A stretch of 64,000 bases of DNA from Nemopilema nomurai (lineage: Eukaryota > Cnidaria > Scyphozoa > Rhizostomeae > Rhizostomatidae): the NCBI GenBank assembly GCA_003864495.1, contig ML133498.1:113200-177199 (forward strand), written 5' to 3'. Every line of letters begins with the position of its first letter. Positions within the stretch are counted from its first letter, which is position 1. The position numbers and the translations under genes are program-made. The notes beneath the pieces are model-generated. The model was not told the origin of the DNA and searched no databases. It was given only the letters and a program-made list of their open reading frames with translations. Positions 50,688 through 63,100 of this stretch are shown piece after piece.

Positions 50688-53600
50688 AGATAGAATTGAA
50701 ACGAAGCTAGGACGAAAACGAGGCTAGGCTCTAGCACCAAAACGAGGTAGCATGGAAACGAGGCTAGCACGAGAACGAGGCAAGGACAAAACGAGGCTAG
50801 CATGGAAAATAGCTAGAAGGAAAACGAGGATAGGGCTTTAGAATAAAAACGAGGCTAGCATGGAAACGAGGCTAGGACAAAAACGAGGTTAAAACGAAAA
50901 CGAGGCTGTTTCTTTAAACACCCAAAGCGAAGATAGAATTGAAACGAAGCTAGGACGAAAACGAGGCTAGGGCTCTAGCACCAAAACGAGGCTAGCATGG
51001 AAACGAGGCTAGGACAAAAACGAGGCAAGGACAAAAACGAGGCTAGCATGGAAACAAGGCTAAGAGGGAAACGAGGCTAGGGCTTTAGAACCAAAACGAG
51101 GCTAGCAAGGAAACGAGGCTAGGACAAAAACGAGGCTAGAGCCTTTAGCAACTAAACGAACTAGCATGGAAACGAGGTTAGAACAAAAATGAGGCTAGGG
51201 CTTTAAGCATCAAAACGAGGCTAGCACCAAAACGAGGCTAGCATGGAAACGAGGCTAGGACAAAAACGAGGTTAAAACGAAAAGGAGGCTGTTTCTTTAG
51301 CACCAAAACGAGGCTAGCATGGAAACAAGGCTAGGAGAAAAGAGGCAAGGACAAAACGAGGCTAGCATGGAAACAAGGCTAGGAGGAAAACGAGGCTAGG
51401 GCTTTAGAACCAAAACGAGGCTAGCATGGAAACGAGGCTAGGACGAAAACGAGGCTAGGGCGTTCAGCACCAAACGGCTAGCATGAAAACGAGGTTAGGA
51501 CAAAACGGGGCTACAACGAAAACGAGGGTGGGTTTTAAGTACCAAGTCGAGGCTAGCATGGAAACGAGGCTAGGACAAATACGAGGTTAAAACGAAAACG
51601 AGGCTGTTTCTTTAAACACCAAAACGAAGATAGAATTCAAAGAAGCTAGGACGAAAACGAGGCTAGGGCTCTAGCACCAAAACGAGGCTAGCATGGAAAC
51701 GAGGCTAGGACGAAAACGAGGCAAGGACAAAACGAGGCTAGCATGGAAACAACGCTAGAAGGAAAACGAGGCTAGGGCTTTAGAATAAAACGAGGCTAGC
51801 ATGAAACGAGGCTAGGACAAAAACGAGGTTAAAACGAAAACGAGGCTGTTTCTTTAAACACCAAAACGAGATAGATTGAAACGAAGCTAGGACGAAAACG
51901 AGGCTAGGGCTCTAGCACCAAAACGAGCTAGCATGGAAACCAGGTTAGGACAAAACGAGGCTACAACGAAAACGAGAGTGGGTTTTAAGCACCAAGTCGA
52001 GGCTAGCATGGAAACGAGGCTAGGACAAATACGAGATTAAAACGAAAAGGAGGCTGTTTCTTTTAGCACAAAATCGAGGCTAGCATGGAAACGAGGCTAG
52101 GACGAAAACAAGGCAAGGACAAAAACGAGGCTAGCATGGAAAAAGGCTAAGAGGAATACGAGGCTAGGGCTTTAGAACCAAAACGAGGCTAGCATGGAAA
52201 GGAGGCAAGGACGAAAACGAGGCTAGGGCGTTCAGCACCAAAACGAGGCTAGCATGAAAACGAGGTTAGGACAAAAATGAGGCTAGGGCTTTAAGCATCA
52301 AAACAACGCTAGCATGGAAACGAGGCTAGCATGGAAACGAGGCTAGGAAAAAAATGAGGCTAGGGCTTTTAGCAACTAAACGAGACTAGCATGGAAACGA
52401 GGCAAGGACGAAATCGAGGCTAAATAGAAATTGAGGCTAGGGCTTTTAGCAACAAATTGAGGCTAGCATGGAAACGAGACTATGACAAATACGAGGTTAA
52501 AACGAAAACGAGGCTGTCTCTTTTAGCACCAAAACGAAGATAGAATTGAAACGAAGCTAGGACGAAAACGAGGCTAGGGCTCTAGCACCAAAACGAGGCT
52601 AGCAAGGAAATAAGGCTTGCATGAAATCAAGCGTAAAACAGAAAGTAATCTAGGTTTTTTAGCACCACTATGTAGCTAACATGGAAACAAAGCTAGAATG
52701 GATACGAGGCTAAAACAAAAAGAATGTTAATACGAAAACGGGGCTAAGGTTCTAGCATGGAAACGAGGCTAGAATGAAATAGAGGCTAGGAAGAAAACGA
52801 AGCTACCGATTATGGCACCAAAACAAGACTAGCATGGAAACGAGTCTAGGACGAAAATAAGTCTAAAAAAAACGAAACTATGACTTTAAGCACCAAAACG
52901 AGGCTAGACTGGAAACAAAGCAAGGAAGAAAATAAAGATCAAACGAAAACGATGCTAGGTTTTTTAGCATCAAAACGAGGCTAGCATGGAAACGAGGCTA
53001 AAAACAAAGATAAAACCAAAATGAGGCTAGAGCTTTAAGCACCAAAACGAGGCTAGCATGGAAACGAGACTAAAAAGAAAACGGAGATTAAACGTAAACG
53101 AGTCTAGGGCTTTTAGCACCAAAACGTAACTAGAACGAAAAAGAGGCTATGGCTTTTAGCACCAAAACAAAGATAGAATTGAAACGAAGCTAGGACGAAA
53201 AAGAGGCTAGGGCTCTAGCACCAAAACGAGGCTAGCATGGAAACGAGGGTAGGACGTAAACGAGGTAAGGACGAAAACGAAGATAGAATTGAAACGAAGC
53301 TAGGACGAAAACGAGGCTAGGGCTCTAGCACCAAAACGAGGCTAGCATGGAAACGAGGCTAGGACGAAAACGAGGCAAGGACAAAACGAGGCTAGCATGG
53401 AAACATAGCTAGAAGGAAAACGAGGATAGGGCTTTAGAATAAAAACGAGGCTAGCATGGAAACGAGGCTAGGACAAAAACGAGGTTAAAACGAAAACGAG
53501 GCTGTTTCTTTAAACACCAAAGCGAAGATAGAATTGAACGAAGCTAGGACGAAAACGAGGCTAGGGCTCTAGCACCAAAACGAGGCTAGCATGGAAACGA

Positions 53601-54905
53601 GGCTAGGACAAAAACGAGGCAAGGACAAAACGAGGCTAGCATGGAAACAAGGCTAGAGGGAAACGAGGCTAGGGCTTTAGAACCAAAACGAGGCTAGCAA
53701 GGAAACGAGGCTAGGACAAAAACGAGGCTAGAGCCTTTAGCAACTAAACGAAACTAGCATGGAAACGAGGTTAGAACAAAAATGAGGCTAGGGCTTTAAG
53801 CATCAAAACGAGGCTAGCACCAAAACGAGGCTAGCATGGAAACGAGGCTAGGACAAAAACGAGGTTAAAACGAAAAGGAGGCTGTTTCTTTTAGCACCAA
53901 AACGAGGCTAGCATGGAAACAAGGCTAGGACGAAAACGAGGCAAGGACAAAAACGAGGCTAGCATGGAAACAAGGCTAGGAGGAAAACGAGGCTAGGGCT
54001 TTAGAACCAAAACGAGGCTAGCATGGAAACGAGGCTAGGACGAAAACGAGGCTAGGGCGTTCAGCACCAAAACGAGGCTAGCATGAAAACGAGGTTAGGA
54101 CAAAACGGGGCTACAACGAAAACGAGGGTGGGTTTTAAGTACCAAGTCGAGGCTAGCATGGAAACGAGGCTAGGACAAATACGAGGTTAAAACGAAAACG
54201 AGGCTGTTTTTTAAACACCAAAACGAAGATAGAATTGAAACGAAGCTAGGACGAAAACGAGGCTAGGGCTCTAGCACCAAAACGAGGCTAGCATGGAAAC
54301 GAGGCTAGGACGAAACGAGGCAAGGACAAAACGAGGCTAGCATGGAAACAACGCTAGAAGGAAAACGAGGCTAGGGCTTTAGAATAAAAACGAGGCTAGC
54401 ATGGAAACGAGGCTAGGACAAAAACGAGGTTAAAACGAAACGAGGCTGTTTCTTTAAACACCAAAACGAAGATAGAATTGAAACGAAGCTAGGACGAAAA
54501 CGAGGCTAGGGCTCTAGCACCAAAACGAGGCTAGCATGGAAACCAGGCTAGGACAAAACGAGGCTACAACGAAAACGAGAGTGGGTTTTAAGCACCAAGT
54601 CGAGGCTAGCATGGAAACGAGGCTAGGACAAATACGAGATTAAACGAAAAGGAGGCTGTTTCTTTTAGCACAAAATCGAGGCTAGCATGGAAACGAGGCT
54701 AGGACGAAAACAAGGCAAGGACAAAAACGAGGCTAGCATGGAAACAAGGCTAAGAGGAATACGAGGCTAGGGCTTTAGAACCAAAACGAGGCTAGCATGG
54801 AAAGGAGGCAAGGACGAAAACGAGGCTAGGGCGTTCAGCACCAAAACGAGGCTAGCATGAAAACGAGGTTAGGACAAAAATGAGGCTAGGGCTTTAAGCA
54901 TCAAA
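50688..54905 (+). repeat. Duplicated 1.63 kb segment in A3 (period ~2,593)
   Basis: The copies lie at about 50688-52305 and 53281-54905. They have the same organisation as A2, with the join after GGACGAAAACGA at 53280/53281 and the short forward arm block between the copies. Confidence 0.82.
52601..53280 (+). repeat. Short forward arm block in A3 (680 bp)
   Basis: Partner of 29221-29900 at an offset of 23,380 bp, with the same length and the same truncation point. It includes GACGAAAATAAGTC, where complete forward blocks have GACGAATATAAGTC, and CGAAAAAGAGGCTATGG, where they have CGAAAACGAGGC. Confidence 0.88.
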
Positions 54906-57900
54906 ACAAGGCTAGCATGGAAACAAGGCTAAGAGGAAAACGAGGCTAGGGTTTAGAACCAAAACGAGGCTAGCATGGAAACGAGGCTAGGGCGTTCAGC
55001 ACCAAAACAAGGCTATCATGGAAACGAATTTAGGACAAAAATGAGGCTAGGGTTTTTAGCATCAAAAAAAAGCTAGCATGAAAACGAGGTTAGCATGAAA
55101 ACGAGGTTAGGACAAAAATGAGGCTAGGGATTAGGCATCAAAACAAGGCTAGCATGAAAACGAGGTTAGGACAAAAATGAGGCTAGAGCTTCAAGCATCA
55201 AAACGAGGCTAGCATGGAAACGAGGCTAGGACAATACGAGGCTACAACGAAAACGAGGGTGGGTTTTAAGCACCAAGTCAAGGCTAGCATGGAAACAAGG
55301 CTAGGACATATACGAGGTTAAAACGAAAACGAGGCTGTTTCTTTTAGCACCAAAACAAAGATAGAATTGAAACGAAGCTAGGACGAAAACGAGGCTAGGG
55401 CTCTAGCACCAAAACGAGGCTAGCATGGAAACGAGGCTAGGACGAAAACGAGGCTAGGGCGTTCAGCTCCAAAACGAGGCTAGCATGAAAACGAGGTTAG
55501 GACAAATATGAGGCTAGGGCTTTAAGCATGAAAACAAGGCTAGCATGGAAACAAGGCTAAGAGGAAAAGAGGCTAGTATGGAAACGAGGCTAGGACGAAA
55601 ACAAGGCAAGGACGAAGACGAGGCTAGCATGGAAACAAGGCTAGGATGAAAACGAGGCAAGGACGAAACGACGCTAGCATGGAAACAAGGCTAATAGGAA
55701 AACAAGGCTAGGGGTTCAGCACCAAAACAAGGCTAGCATGAAAAAGAGGCTAGCATGGAAACAAGGCTAGGGCTCTAGCACCAAAATGAGGCTAGGAGGA
55801 AAACGGGGCTAGAACTTTAGAACCAAAACGAGGCTTGCATGGGAGCAAGGCTAGGACGAAAACGAGGCTAAAACGAAATTGAGGCTAGGGCTTCTAGCAA
55901 CAAGTTGAGGCTAGCATGGAAACGAGTCTAGGACGAAAACGAGGCTAGGGCGTTCAGCACCAAAACAAGGCTAGCATGGAAACGAGGTTAGGACGAAAAT
56001 GAGGCTAGGGCGTTCAGCACCAAACGAGGCTAGCATGAAAACGAGGTTAGGACAAAACGAGGCTACAACGAAAACGAGGGTGGGTTTTAAGTACCAAGTC
56101 GAGGCTAGCATGGAAACGAGGCTAGGACAAATACGAGGTTAAAACGAAAACGAGGCTGTTTCTTTAAACACCAAAACGAAGATAGAATTGAAACGAAGCT
56201 AGGACGAAAACGAGGCTAGGGCACTAGTTCCAAAACGAGGCTAGCATGGAAACGAGGCTAGGACGAAAACGAGGCAAGGACAAAACGAGGCTAGCATGGA
56301 AACAAGGCTAGGAGGAAAACGAGGCTAGGGCTTTAGAACCAAAACGAGGCTAGCATGGAAACGAGGCTAGGACGAAAACGAGGCTAGGGCGTTCAGCACC
56401 AAAACGAGGCTAGCATGAAAACGAGGTTAGGACAAAACGAGGCTACAACGAAAACGAGGGTGGGTTTTAAGTACCAAGTCGAGGCTAGCATGGAAACGAG
56501 GCTAGGACGAAAACGAGGCAAGGACAAAACGAGGCTAGCATGGAAACAACGCTAGAGGAAAACGAGGCTAGGGCTTTAGAATAAAACGAGGCTAGCATGG
56601 AAACGAGGCTAGGACAAAAACGAGGTTAAAACGAAACGAGGCTGTTTCTTTAAACACCAAAACGAAGATAGAATTGAAACGAAGCTAGGACGAAAACGAG
56701 GCTAGGGCTCTAGCACCAAAACGAGGCTAGCATGGAAACCAGGCTAGGACAAAACGAGGCTACAACGAAAACGAGAGTGGGTTTTAAGCACCAAGTCGAG
56801 GCTAGCATGGAAACGAGGCTAGGACAAATACGAGATTAAACGAAAAGGAGGCTGTTTCTTTTAGCACAAAATCGAGGCTAGCATGGAAACGAGGCTAGGA
56901 CGAAAACAAGGCAAGGACAAAAACGAGGCTAGCATGGAAACAAGGCTAAGAGGAATACGAGGCTAGGGCTTTAGAACCAAAACGAGGCTAGCATGGAAAG
57001 GAGGCAAGGACGAAAACGAGGCTAGGGCGTTCAGCACCAAAACGAGGCTAGCATGAAAACGAGGTTAGGACAAAAATGAGGCTAGGGCTTTAAGCATCAA
57101 AACAAGGCTAGCATGGAAACAAGGCTAAGAGGAAAAGAGGCTAGGGGTTTAGAACCAAAACGAGGCTAGCATGGAAACGAGGCTAGGGCGTTCAGCACCA
57201 AAACAAGGCTATCATGGAAACGAATTTAGGACAAAAATGAGGCTAGGGTTTTTAGCATCAAAAAAAAGCTAGCATGAAAACGAGGTTAGCATGAAAACGA
57301 GGTTAGGACAAAAATGAGGCTAGGGATTAGGCATCAAAACAAGGCTAGCATGAAAACGAGGTTAGGACAAAAATGAGGCTAGAGCTTCAAGCATCAAAAC
57401 GAGGCTAGCATGGAAACGAGGCTAGGACAATACGAGGCTACAACGAAAACGAGGGTGGGTTTTAAGCACCAAGTCAAGGCTAGCATGGAAACAAGGCTAG
57501 GACATATACGAGGTTAAAACGAAAACGAGGCTGTTTCTTTTAGCACCAAAACAAAGATAGAATTGAAACGAAGCTAGGACGAAAACGAGGCTAGGGCTCT
57601 AGCACCAAAACGAGGCTAGCATGGAAACGAGGCTAGGACGAAAACGAGGCTAGGGCGTTCAGCTCCAAAACGAGGCTAGCATGAAAACGAGGTTAGGACA
57701 AATATGAGGCTAGGGCTTTAAGCATGAAAACAAGGCTAGCATGGAAACAAGGCTAAGAGGAAAACGAGGCTAGTATGGAAACGAGGCTAGGACGAAAACA
57801 AGGCAAGGACGAAGACGAGGCTAGCATGGAAACAAGGCTAGGATGAAAACGAGGCAAGGACGAAACGACGCTAGCATGGAAACAAGGCTAATAGGAAAAC

Positions 57901-58690
57901 AAGGCTAGGGGTTCAGCACCAAAACAAGGCTAGCATGAAAAAGAGGCTAGCATGGAAACAAGGCTAGGGCTCTAGCACCAAAATGAGGCTAGGAGGAAAA
58001 CGGGGCTAGAACTTTAGAACCAAAACGAGGCTTGCATGGGAGCAAGGCTAGGACGAAAACGAGGCTAAAACGAAATTGAGGCTAGGGCTTCTAGCAACAA
58101 GTTGAGGCTAGCATGGAAACGAGTCTAGGACGAAAACGAGGCTAGGGCGTTCAGCACCAAAACAAGGCTAGCATGGAAACGAGGTTAGGACGAAAATGAG
58201 GCTAGGGTTCAGCACCAAAACGAGGCTAGCATGAAAACGAGGTTAGGACAAAACGAGGCTACAACGAAAACGAGGGTGGGTTTTAAGTACCAAGTCGAGG
58301 CTAGCATGGAAACGAGGCTAGGACAAATACGAGGTTAAAACGAAAACGAGGCTGTTTCTTTAAACACCAAAAGAAGATAGAATTGAAACGAAGCTAGGAC
58401 GAAAACGAGGCTAGGGCACTAGTTCCAAAACGAGGCTAGCATGGAAACGAGGCTAGGACGAAAACGAGGCAAGGACAAAACGAGGCTAGCATGGAAACAA
58501 GGCTAGGAGGAAAACGAGGCTAGGGCTTTAGAACCAAAACGAGGCTAGCATGGAAACGAGGCTAGGACGAAAACGAGGCTAGGGCGTTCAGCACCAAAAC
58601 GAGGCTAGCATGAAAACGAGGTTAGGACAAAACGAGGCTACAACGAAAACGAGGGTGGGTTTTAAGTACCAAGTCGAGGCTAGCATGGAA
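54290..58690 (+). repeat. Tandem duplication private to A3 (period ~2.2 kb)
   Basis: Units at about 54290-56490 and 56491-58690 share the order AAACCAGGCTAGG, CGAGAGTGGG, GGGTTTTTAGCATC (near 55046 and 57246), AGCTCC, GGCTTGCATGGGAGC, CACTAGTTCC. Both carry the same small loss GTTAAAACGAAACGAGG just before the AAACCAGG phrase (near 54435 and 56627), which supports direct duplication. The join, near 56505, reads GGCTAGGACGAAAACGAGGC, where other copies at this point continue with GGACAAATACGAGG. Confidence 0.82.
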
Positions 58691-59639
58691 ACGAGGCTAG
58701 GACAAATACGAGGTTAAAACGAAAACGAGGCTGTTTCTTTAAACAAAAACGAAGATAGAATTGAAACGAAGCTAGGACGAAAACGAGGCTAGGGCTCTAG
58801 CACCAAAACGAGGCTAGCATGGAAACGAGGCTAGGACGAAAACGAGGCAAGGACAAAACGAGGCTAGCATGGAAACAACGCTAGAAGGAAAACGAGGCTA
58901 GGGCTTTAGAATAAAAACGAGGCTAGCATGGAAACGAGGCTAGGACAAAAACGAGGTTAAAACGAAAACGAGGCTGTTTCTTTAAACACCAAAACGAAGA
59001 TAGAATTGAAACGAAGCTAGGACGAAAACGAGGCTAGGGCTCTAGCACCAAAACGAGGCTAGCATGGAAACGAGGCTAGGACAAAAACGAGGCAAGGACG
59101 AAAACGAGGCTAGCATGGAAACAAGGCTAAGAGGAAAACGATGCTAGGGATTTAGAACCAAAACGAGGCTAGCAAGGAAACGAGGCTAGGACAAAAACGA
59201 GGCTAGGGCTCTAGCACCAAAACGAGGGTAGCAAGGAAACGAGGCTAGGACAAAAACGAGGCTAGAGCCTTTAGCAACTAAACGAAACTAGCATGGAAAC
59301 GAGGTTAGAACAAAAATGAGGCTAGGGCTTTAAGCATCAAAACGAGGCTAGCACCAAAACGAGGCTAGCATGGAAACGAGGCTAGGAAAAAAATGAGGCT
59401 AGGGCTTTTAGCAACTAAACGAGACTAGCATGGAAACGAGGCAAGGACGAAATCGAGGCTAATAGAAATTGAGGCTAGGGCTTTTAGCAACAAATTGAGG
59501 CTAGCATGGAAACGAGACTATGACAAATACGAGGTTAAAACGAAAACGAGGCTGTCTCTTTTAGCACCAAAAACGAAGATAGAATTGAAACGAAGCTAGG
59601 ACGAAAACGAGGCTAGGGCTCTAGCACCAAAACGAGGCT

Positions 59640-60823
59640 ATTAAGGAAATAAGGCTTGCATGAAATCAAGCGTAAAACAGAAAGTAATCTAGGTTTTTTA
59701 GCACCACTATGTAGCTAACATGGAAACAAAGCTAGAATGGATACGAGGCTAAAACAAAAAGAATGTTAATACGAAAACGGGGCTAAGGTTCTAGCATGGA
59801 AACGAGGCTAGAATGAAATAGAGGCTAGGAAGAAAACGAAGCTACCGATTATGGCACCAAAACAAGACTAGCATGGAAACGAGTCTAGGACGAATATAAG
59901 TCTAAAAAAAACGAAACTATGACTTTAAGCACCAAAACGAGGCTAGACTGGAAACAAAGCCAGGAAGAAAATAAAGATCAAACGAAAACGATGCTAGGTT
60001 TTTTAGCATCAAAACGAGGCTAGCATGGAAACGAGGCTAAAAACAAAGATAAAACCAAAATGAGGCTAGAGCTTTAAGCACCAAAACGAGGCTAGCATGG
60101 AAACGAGACTAAAAAGAAAACGGAGATTAAACGTAAACGAGTCTAGGGCTTTTAGCACCAAAACGTAACTAGAACGAAAACGAGGCTATGGCTTTTAGCA
60201 CCAAAACAAAGATAGAATTGAAACGAAGCTAGGACGAAAAAGAGGCTAGGGCTCTAGCACCAAAACGAGGCTAGCATGGAAACGAGGGTAGGACGTAAAC
60301 GAGGTAAGGACGAAAACGAGGCTAGCATGGAAACGAGTCTAGGACGAAAACGAGGCTAGGGCGTTCAGCACCAAAACAAGGCTAGCATGGAAACGAGGTT
60401 AGGACGAAAATGAGGCTAGAGCTTTAAGCATCAAAACAGGCTAGCATGGAAACGAGACTAGGACAAAACGAGGCTACAACGAAAACGAGAGTGGGTTTTA
60501 GCACCAAGTCGAGGCTAGCATGGAAACGAGGCTAGGACAAATACGAGGTTAAAACGAAAAGGAGGCTGTTTCTTTTAGCACCAAAACGAGGCTAGCATGG
60601 AAACAAGGCTAGGACGAAAACGAGGCAAGGACAAAAATGAGGCTAGCATGGAAACAAGGCTAGGAGGAAAACGAGGCTAGGGCTTTAGAACCAAAACGAG
60701 GCTAGCATGGAAACGAGGCTAGGACGAAAACGAGGCTAGGGCGTTCAGCACCAAAACGAGGCTAGCATGAAAACGAGGTTAGGACAAAACGAGGCTACAA
60801 CGAAAACGAGGGTGGGTTTTAAG
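59640..60823 (+). repeat. Forward 1,184 bp block (A3)
   Basis: Starts ATTAAGGAAATAAGG and ends GGTTTTAAG; 1,184 bp. It has the B-type AAAGCCAGGAAG, so this part of A3 is closer to B1 and B2 than to A1 and A2. Confidence 0.9.
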
Positions 60824-62870
60824 TACCAAGTCGAGGCTAGCATGGAAACGAGGCTAGGACAAATACGAGGTTAAAACGAAAACGAGGCTGTTTCTTTAAA
60901 CACCAAAACGAAGATAGAATTGAAACGAAGCTAGGACGAAAACGAGGCTAGGGCTCTAGCACCAAAACGAGGCTAGCATGGAAACGAGGCTAGGACGAAA
61001 ACGAGGCAAGGACAAAACGAGGATAGCATGGAAACAACGCTAGAAGGAAAACGAGGCTAGGGCTTTAGAATAAAAACGAGGCTAGCATGGAAACGAGGCT
61101 AGGACAAAAACGAGGTTAAAACGAAAACGAGGCTGTTTCTTTAAACACCAAAACGAAGATAGAATTGAAACGAAGCTAGGACGAAAACGAGGCTAGGGCT
61201 CTAGCACCAAAACGAGGCTAGCATGGAAACGAGGCTAGGACAAAAAAGGCAAGGACGAAAACGAGGCTAGCATTGAAACAAGGCTAAGAGGAAAACGAGG
61301 CTAGGGCTTTAGAACCAAAACGAGGCTAGCAAGGAAACGAGGCTAGGACAAAAACGAGGCTAGAGCCTTTAGCAACTAAACGAAACTAGCATGGAAACGA
61401 GGTTAGAACAAAAATGAGGCTAGGGCTTTAAGCATAAAAACGAGGCTAGCACCAAAACGAGGCTAGCATGGAAACGAGGCTAGGACAAAAATGAGGCTAG
61501 GGCTTTAAGCAACTTAACGAGACTAGCATGGAAACGAGGCAAGGACGAAATCGAGGCTAAAACGAAATTGAGGCTAGGGCATTTAGCAACAAATTGAGGC
61601 TAGCATGGAAACGAGACTATGACAAAAACAGAACAGAAGAAAACGAGGCTGTGTCTTTTAGCACCAAAACGAAGATAGAATTGAAACGAAGCTAGGACGA
61701 AAACGAGGCTAGGGCTCTAGCACCAAAACGAGGCTAGTATGGAAACGAGGGTAGGACGTAAACGAGGCAAGGACGAAAACGAGGCTAGCATGGAAACGAG
61801 GGTAGGACGTAAACGAGGCAAGGATGAAAACGAGGCTAGCATGGAAACGAGTCTAGGACGAAAACGAGGCTAGGGCGTTCAGCACCAAAACAAGGCTAGC
61901 ATGGAAACGAGGTTAGGACGAAAATGAGGCTAGAGCTTTAAGCATCAAAAAAGGCTAGCATGGAAACGAGACTAGGACAAAACGAGGCTACAACGAAAAC
62001 GAGAGTGGGTTTTAAGCACCAAGTCGAGGCTAGCATGGAAACGAGGCTAGGACAAATACGAGGTTAAAACGAAAAGGAGGCTGTTTCTTTAGCACCAAAA
62101 CGAGGCTAGCATGGAAACATGGCTAGGACGAAAACGAGGCAAGGACAAAAACGAGGCTAGCATGGAAACAACGCTAGAAGGAAAACGAGGCTAGGGCTTT
62201 AGAATAAAAACGAGGCTAGCATGGAAACGAGGCTAGGACAAAAACGAGGTTAAAACGAAAACGAGGCTGTTTCTTTAAACACCAAAACGAAGATAGAATT
62301 GAAACGAAGCTAGGACGAAAACGAGGCTAGGGCTCTAGCACCAAAACGAGGCTAGCATGGAAACGAGGCTAGGACAAAAACGAGGCAAGGACGAAAACGA
62401 GGCTAGCATGGAAACAAGGCTAAGAGAAAAACGAGGCTAGGGCTTTAGAACAAAAACGAGGCTAGCATGGAAACGAGGCTAGGACAAAACGAGGCTAGAG
62501 CCTTTAGCAACTAAACGAAACTAGCATGGAAACGAGGTTAGAACAAAAATGAGGCTAGGGCTTTAAGCATCAAAACGAGGCTAGCACCAAAACGAGGCTA
62601 GCATGGAAACGAGGCTAGGAAAAAAATGAGGCTAGGGCTTTTAGCAACTAAACGAGACTAGCATGGAAACGAGGCAAGGACGAAATCGAGGCTAATAGAA
62701 ATTGAGGCTAGGGCTTTTAGCAACAAATTGAGGCTAGCATGGAAACGAGACTATGACAAATACGAGGTTAAAACGAAAACGAGGCTGTCTCTTTTAGCAC
62801 CAAAACGAAGATAGAATTGAAACGAAGCTAGGACGAAAACGAGGCTAGGGCTCTAGCACCAAAAGAGGCT

Positions 62871-63100
62871 AGCAAGGAAATAAGGCTTGCATGAAATCAA
62901 GCGTAAAACAGAAAGTAATCTAGGTTTTAGCACCACTATGTAGCTAACAATGGAACAAAGCTAGAATGGATTACGAGGCTAAAACAAAAAGAATGTTAAT
63001 ACGAAAACGGGGCTAAGGTTCTAGCATGGAAACGAGGCTAGAATGAAATAGAGGCTAGGAAGAAAACGAAGCTACCGATTATGGCACCAAAACAAGACTA
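62871..63100 (+). repeat. Arm at the expected end of A3, not followed by a reversed block
   Basis: It starts AGCAAGG like arms beside reversed blocks and lies at their equivalent position (about 1.15 kb after the GGATGAAAACGAGGC marker near 61824). It nevertheless reads CTACCGATTATGGCACC and ACAAGACTAGC and continues forward, so it lacks both the CATC variant and the TAAAACCC junction. Confidence 0.87.
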
